Below, one piece after another: positions 5,518 through 8,167 of a DNA stretch of 8,167 nucleotides. The position numbers were made by a program, and so were the translations under genes. The stretch is taken from the NCBI GenBank assembly GCA_016866735.1, contig VGLL01000042.1, positions 1 to 8,167 of the forward strand, read 5' to 3'. Each line of letters begins with the position of its first letter. Position 1 is the stretch's first letter. This DNA is from Candidatus Shapirobacteria bacterium (GTDB lineage: Bacteria; Patescibacteriota; Microgenomatia; VGLL01). Below the pieces are notes generated by a model. That model had not been told where the DNA came from. It saw only the letters and a list, made by a program, of their open reading frames with translations, and searched no databases.

Positions 5518-5800
5518 ATTCAGCGGACCCAATTATTTTAGAGTGGGGACTCCAATAATGGGTAAATTTTTCTGCAATGGCTCAGAAAAACGGGCCGCTT
5601 CATGCTGCGAACTGCTTTTTGGTTTATCTCACAGTGTGCCCGACGTTGTCAAGGATTTTCCCCGGAAATGGAGGTTGGCGGATCGACAATCCATCTTTAG
5701 CGGGCGATTGACCGGCGTCTATCGTGGGCACACCACCGGGGTCTTTCTCTTCCCTGGGAACAGAAAAGGGATCCATTACCTATTTAGGAGGATAAACCAA
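5518..5800. other. Spacer before the GIY-YIG gene, no clear gene
   Basis: 283 bases. The plus-strand frame of the following gene is open through the whole spacer from about 5513, but the translation (KFFCNGSEKRAASCCELLFG and onward) has no recognised motif, and the strong SD near 5786 marks the real start downstream. No good promoter, repeat or hairpin was seen on either strand. It may be a long leader or the remnant of a lost gene. Confidence 0.4.
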
Positions 5801-6127
5801 ATGACCGAAGCACCAACAATCATGTGGGCTGGCCTTTCAGGCAAAGAGTACAAATACTGGATTTACCCGCTTGGTACTTCTTTCAAAGAAGAACCGGGTA
5901 ATTACGTTTTCGCCAAAGAATCAAGGCCAAATTACTGGAGCCCCTGCTACATGGGGCAGGCAGCAAATTTGAACCGGCGGCTTGGTGACCATGAGAAAGA
6001 GGCCTGCGCCAAAAGAAACGGAGCTACTCACATCCACGTACATTTAACTCCGGGTGGGGAAACCGTTAGGCGAACGGAAGAAAGAGACCTTATTTTGAAA
6101 TGGAAACCTCCTTGTAACGAAAATTGA
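5801..6127 (+). CDS. Small GIY-YIG-like protein
   Basis: 108 residues from the ATG at 5801, chosen because AGGAGG (5786-5791) lies 9 bases before it and the conserved-looking sequence begins there (MWAGLSGKEYKYWIYPLGTS). The GIY-YIG pattern is recognisable but divergent: GNYVF (33-37) for the first strand, PCYMGQAANLNRRLGDHEKE (48-67) for YIG plus the Arg and His positions, and RRTEERDLILKWKPPCN (90-106) carrying a candidate metal-binding Glu and the terminal PPCN seen in small stand-alone members. Nuclease activity is inferred only. Such proteins occur singly in genomes and on mobile elements, and the role is unsettled. It is flanked by a strong terminator upstream and a GC-rich hairpin downstream, so it is probably transcribed alone. 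It ends with TGA. Confidence 0.7.
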   Translation: MTEAPTIMWAGLSGKEYKYWIYPLGTSFKEEPGNYVFAKESRPNYWSPCYMGQAANLNRRLGDHEKEACAKRNGATHIHVHLTPGGETVRRTEERDLILKWKPPCNEN

Positions 6128-6144
6128 GATAAACCCCTAACCGC

Positions 6145-6178
6145 GGGGCCCTCCGCGCACTTCTGCGGCAGGGCCCCC
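6145..6178 (+). terminator. GC-rich hairpin after the GIY-YIG gene
   Basis: GGGGCCCT (6145-6152) pairs with AGGGCCCC (6170-6177), and the stem continues inward as CCGC/GCGG (6153-6156 with 6165-6168) past one bulged C. No T tract follows, so this is either an atypical terminator or a structured RNA/DNA element. It begins 17 bases past the stop codon. Confidence 0.5.
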
Positions 6179-6221
6179 GTTCTGGCTAAGCAATTCCTAC
6201 GCGTCCACATTTTTTATCCAC

Positions 6222-6249
6222 TTGACAATTTTTTTGGTTCCAATATTAT
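6222..6249 (+). promoter_or_regulatory. Promoter of the abrB-parA-parB operon
   Basis: A perfect TTGACA (6222-6227) is followed after 16 bases by TATTAT (6244-6249), a 5/6 match to the -10. The transcript would start near 6256, and GGAG at 6281-6284 precedes the ATG at 6294 by 9 bases. The AT-rich leader, including CAAAATTTTG at 6272-6281, is where an AbrB-type protein might bind, but no convincing operator stands out. Confidence 0.7.
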
Positions 6250-6293
6250 TAAAAGACAAAATCATTAATTTCAAAATTTTGGAGTTTTAAGCA

Positions 6294-6476
6294 ATGCCCC
6301 TGACAAAAATATCCAAAAATTTTCAAATCACCTTGCCAGCCAGTTTGAGGCGCGCCTTCGCCGTCAAAGAAGGAGACTATCTGGAGGTTAGCGTCAAAAA
6401 TGGAGGTTTTCTTTTTAGGCCCGTTAAGATCGTTCAAAACCCAGAAAAAGAAAAGCCGGCAAAACAACCCGCTTAA
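6294..6476 (+). CDS. SpoVT/AbrB-domain DNA-binding protein
   Basis: 60 residues, essentially one AbrB/MazE-type swapped-hairpin domain: LTKISKNFQITLPASLRRAF (3-22), where the KNFQITLPxxLR pattern is diagnostic, then AVKEGDYLEVSVKNGGFLF (23-41), and a Lys/Pro-rich tail. Proteins like this dimerise and bind DNA as transition-state regulators or as antitoxins. No toxin gene is adjacent: the next gene, one base downstream, is parA. The likely job is therefore autoregulation of the partition operon. This is inferred from position, by analogy with plasmid partition operons that include a small regulator. A relic antitoxin is the alternative. Confidence 0.8.
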   Translation: MPLTKISKNFQITLPASLRRAFAVKEGDYLEVSVKNGGFLFRPVKIVQNPEKEKPAKQPA

Positions 6477-6477
6477 T

Positions 6478-7254
6478 ATGAAAAACATCGTCGCCATCAT
6501 CAACCAAAAAGGCGGTGTGGGAAAGACTACGACTTCCATTAACCTTTCCTGCGGCCTAGCCCTGAAAGGCAAAAAGGTCCTTTTAATTGACCTGGATCCG
6601 CAGGCCCATTCCACAATCGGCTTAGGGATAGAGCCCGGAACCTATCCGGTCGCCCTTAACGACGTCCTAGTCAATAAAAAGAAAATGGCGGAAGTGATTT
6701 TAAAAACCAAACAGGAAAATCTCTTCCTAGCCCCTTCGCATATCCGGCTGGACAGAGCCGAGCAGCAACTCGCCCCCGAGCTCTTCCGAGAAACCTTTCT
6801 TTATAAAACGATCCAAAACCTCCACTACGACTATATAATGATTGACTGCCGGCCCACCTTAGGTACCCTGACTGTCAACGCACTTTACGCCTGCAATTTT
6901 ATAATCGTGCCCTGCGAAATAAGCCGCTACGCGCTTGACGGATTTTCGGATTTAATTGAAACCATCGAAAACGTCAAAAATCACGATGAGCTGGAAAAGG
7001 AAAAATACATCCGGATCCTTTTAACCAAGTACGACCCAAGAAACAAAGTCAGCAATGAATGGGTCCTACAGCAGTTGGAGCCTTATAAAGAATTAATTTT
7101 CCAGACCATCATTAGAAAAAACGAGGCCCTAAATCAGGCGCACATGGCCCAAGAGCCTATCTTCACGTTTAAACCGGACAGCAGCGGCGGCGAGGACTAT
7201 CAAAAATTAACAACTGAGTTTTTAAACCTATGCCATCAATCAGAAAAAAACTAG
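6478..7254 (+). CDS. parA: ParA-family partition ATPase
   Basis: 258 residues. The ATG at 6478 is chosen because the deviant Walker A (KGGVGKTTT, residues 11-19) then sits near the N-terminus, as in the family; the upstream ATG at 6400 would overlap abrB. Other motifs are Walker A' VLLIDLDPQAHST (34-46) and Walker B YDYIMIDCRPTLGTLTVNAL (117-136). Walker B is usually IDxPPSLG, so the CRPTLG variant with Arg for the first Pro is unusual. There is no N-terminal HTH, so this is the short ParA/Soj-type, which binds nucleoid DNA non-specifically with ATP and is stimulated by ParB. It follows abrB by one base and has no SD of its own, which suggests translational coupling. It overlaps parB by 25 bases and ends with TAG. 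Confidence 0.95.
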   Translation: MKNIVAIINQKGGVGKTTTSINLSCGLALKGKKVLLIDLDPQAHSTIGLGIEPGTYPVALNDVLVNKKKMAEVILKTKQENLFLAPSHIRLDRAEQQLAPELFRETFLYKTIQNLHYDYIMIDCRPTLGTLTVNALYACNFIIVPCEISRYALDGFSDLIETIENVKNHDELEKEKYIRILLTKYDPRNKVSNEWVLQQLEPYKELIFQTIIRKNEALNQAHMAQEPIFTFKPDSSGGEDYQKLTTEFLNLCHQSEKN

Positions 7255-8099
7255 CAGGCAAAAAAACGAAACTTTCGGCTCCTTCCAAAAGACTGGAGGA
7301 CCACCCGGCCAATCTGAATGGTTTTCAGGAGGGCGATTTTCATCAAGTCCCGCTGGATCAAATAAACCCCGATCCTAAGCAGCCAAGGAAGTACTTTAAT
7401 CCCGAATCCCTCAAGGAATTGAGCGAGTCGGTCAAACAAAAGGGAGTGCTTCAGCCAGTAATCATAAGAAGGGACGACGAGGGGAAAATTTATCTTGTCG
7501 CGGGCGAGCGGCGCTTCAGGGCCGCCAAGAAAGCCGGGTTAGAAAAAATTCCGGCGATTATAACCGGCGGCAATGCCTTGGAGATTTCCCTGATTGAGAA
7601 TCTTCAAAGGGAAAATCTAAGGCCCGTTGAAGAGGCGGAGGCCTTGGCCCAAATGATTGAGGGATATAACTACACCCAAGAAAAGCTGGCTCTGGCAATC
7701 GGAAAGGCCCGCACAACCATAACGGAAATCTTAACCCTAAATAAACTCCCAGAGGAAGTAAAAGAGGAATGCAGGCATGCTGACATTTTCTCAAGACGGA
7801 TCCTGATAGAGGTTGCCAAACAAAAGACCCCCAAAGCAATGATCTCTCTTTTTAGCAAGATAAAACAATATGGCCTTAAAAGCGAGCAGGCAAGAGATCT
7901 CGTCAGAAAACCCACCCAAGGAGGGGCCAGACCCCAGGATGAAATGGCTTTAGGGAAAATCTCCGATTTACTCAATTGTCTTAAAAAAATAGATTGGAAT
8001 GCTGTTAAAGAGCCCCAGGCCGCCTTGCTTGCGGATGGGTTGAAGGCCTTAAAGTCTTTGATCGATGAAATTTCAGCCGAAGGCCGAATCAGACTTTAG
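7230..8099 (+). CDS. parB: ParB-family CTPase clamp, partition protein
   Basis: 289 residues starting inside the end of parA, with no usable in-frame start nearby downstream. After a basic N-terminal tail (1-35; ParA-contact region by analogy), the ParB/Srx CTPase domain shows QPRKYF (51-56), GVLQP (72-76), AGERRFRAAKKAG (91-103) and IENLQRENLRPVEEAEA (122-138), which cover the CTP-binding motifs. A helix-turn-helix (about 148-172, YTQEKLALAIGKARTTITEI) would read the centromere site. The C-terminal segment (about 240-289) is a probable dimerisation domain. The protein should load at its palindrome, slide as a clamp and activate ParA. A perfect palindrome six bases after its stop recurs at 4376-4397 and is the best candidate site. 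It ends with TAG. Confidence 0.95.
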   Translation: MPSIRKKLAGKKTKLSAPSKRLEDHPANLNGFQEGDFHQVPLDQINPDPKQPRKYFNPESLKELSESVKQKGVLQPVIIRRDDEGKIYLVAGERRFRAAKKAGLEKIPAIITGGNALEISLIENLQRENLRPVEEAEALAQMIEGYNYTQEKLALAIGKARTTITEILTLNKLPEEVKEECRHADIFSRRILIEVAKQKTPKAMISLFSKIKQYGLKSEQARDLVRKPTQGGARPQDEMALGKISDLLNCLKKIDWNAVKEPQAALLADGLKALKSLIDEISAEGRIRL

Positions 8100-8104
8100 A
8101 TTTG

Positions 8105-8126
8105 AAATGTCGGCGCGCCGACATTT
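8105..8126. repeat. parS: Right copy of parS-like 22-bp palindrome
   Basis: A perfect 22-bp palindrome, A-AATGTCGGCGCGCCGACATT-T, centred at 8115.5, beginning 6 bases after the parB stop. Its 20-bp core is identical to the copy at 4376-4397; the outermost base pair differs (A-T here, G-C there), which suggests the 20-bp core is the selected part. Centromere sites next to parB are common on plasmids. TTGACA overlaps its right edge (8125-8130), but no fitting -10 box follows. Nothing assignable is seen in the remaining 8127-8167. Confidence 0.65.
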
Positions 8127-8167
8127 GACAGATAAATGCCCGAAATTATCCCTTCCCAAAAACTAAA

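Noticed and set aside
6272..6281. CAAAATTTTG palindrome as the AbrB operator
   Set aside because: A ten-base AT-only palindrome with G-C ends in an AT-rich leader is expected by chance, and no second copy was found.
6400..6477. Longer ParA N-terminus from the ATG at 6400
   Set aside because: It overlaps the abrB gene out of frame, would place Walker A about 36 residues in, and the extension has no similarity to a ParA helix-turn-helix.
8105..8126. Palindrome after parB as an intrinsic terminator
   Set aside because: It is a gapless palindrome with no T tract, and the same core stands upstream of a promoter at 4376-4397, where a terminator would make no sense.
8136..8167. Open frame from an ATG at 8136 to the window edge (MPEIIPSQKL)
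   Set aside because: There are only ten codons in view, no ribosome binding site, and the TTGACA at 8125 is too close and lacks a -10 box. It cannot be supported without the sequence to the right.
1..8167. CRISPR arrays, tRNA or rRNA genes
   Set aside because: No regularly spaced repeats, no tRNA cloverleaf with a T-loop and no rRNA signature sequences were seen on either strand by eye.

Overview
This window reads like accessory DNA (a plasmid, an integrated plasmid, or an ICE-type element plus its defence cargo) from a diderm, probably uncultivated, bacterium. The diderm call rests on a secreted FlgO/CsgG-like protein. The lineage cannot be fixed from sequence alone. The integrase resembles compact integrases I associate with environmental lineages such as Omnitrophota or Desulfobacterota, but that is an impression, not a search result. 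Genes use standard bacterial stops (TAA, TAG and one TGA), ATG or TTG starts and mostly strong AGGAGG-type ribosome binding sites.

Left part (1-2645). The window opens inside the restriction (Res) subunit of a Type III restriction-modification system, with helicase motifs V and VI and the C-terminal PD-(D/E)xK nuclease visible. Next is a 300-base, strongly structured spacer with a long nested hairpin, a possible minus-strand mini-gene and its terminator, and two overlapping divergent promoters. A 7-bp inverted repeat brackets the -10 box of the plus-strand promoter. A small membrane-anchored or exported protein follows, then a compact 175-aa tyrosine recombinase with a complete catalytic set.

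Middle part (2753-4397, minus strand). A secreted FlgO/CsgG-like protein lies downstream of the remains of a second small exported protein. That second gene is broken by a frameshift in an A6 run and by an in-frame TGA.

Right part (4376-8126). This is the most coherent block. A 20-bp perfect palindrome, AATGTCGGCGCGCCGACATT, occurs at both ends, at 4376-4397 and at 8105-8126, the latter 6 bases after parB. Between the copies lie an XRE repressor and an ImmA/IrrE-like metalloprotease, a small GIY-YIG-like protein, and a three-gene operon abrB-parA-parB. The repressor pair is driven by a perfect TTGACA-17-TATAAT promoter flanked by two matching 20-bp operators. The simplest reading is a partition module (ParA ATPase, CTP-dependent ParB clamp, parS palindromes) with an AbrB-like autoregulator, coupled to an ImmR/ImmA-type induction switch as found on integrative conjugative elements. 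Taking the palindromes as a non-canonical parS is inference, but position, symmetry and duplication next to parB all support it.
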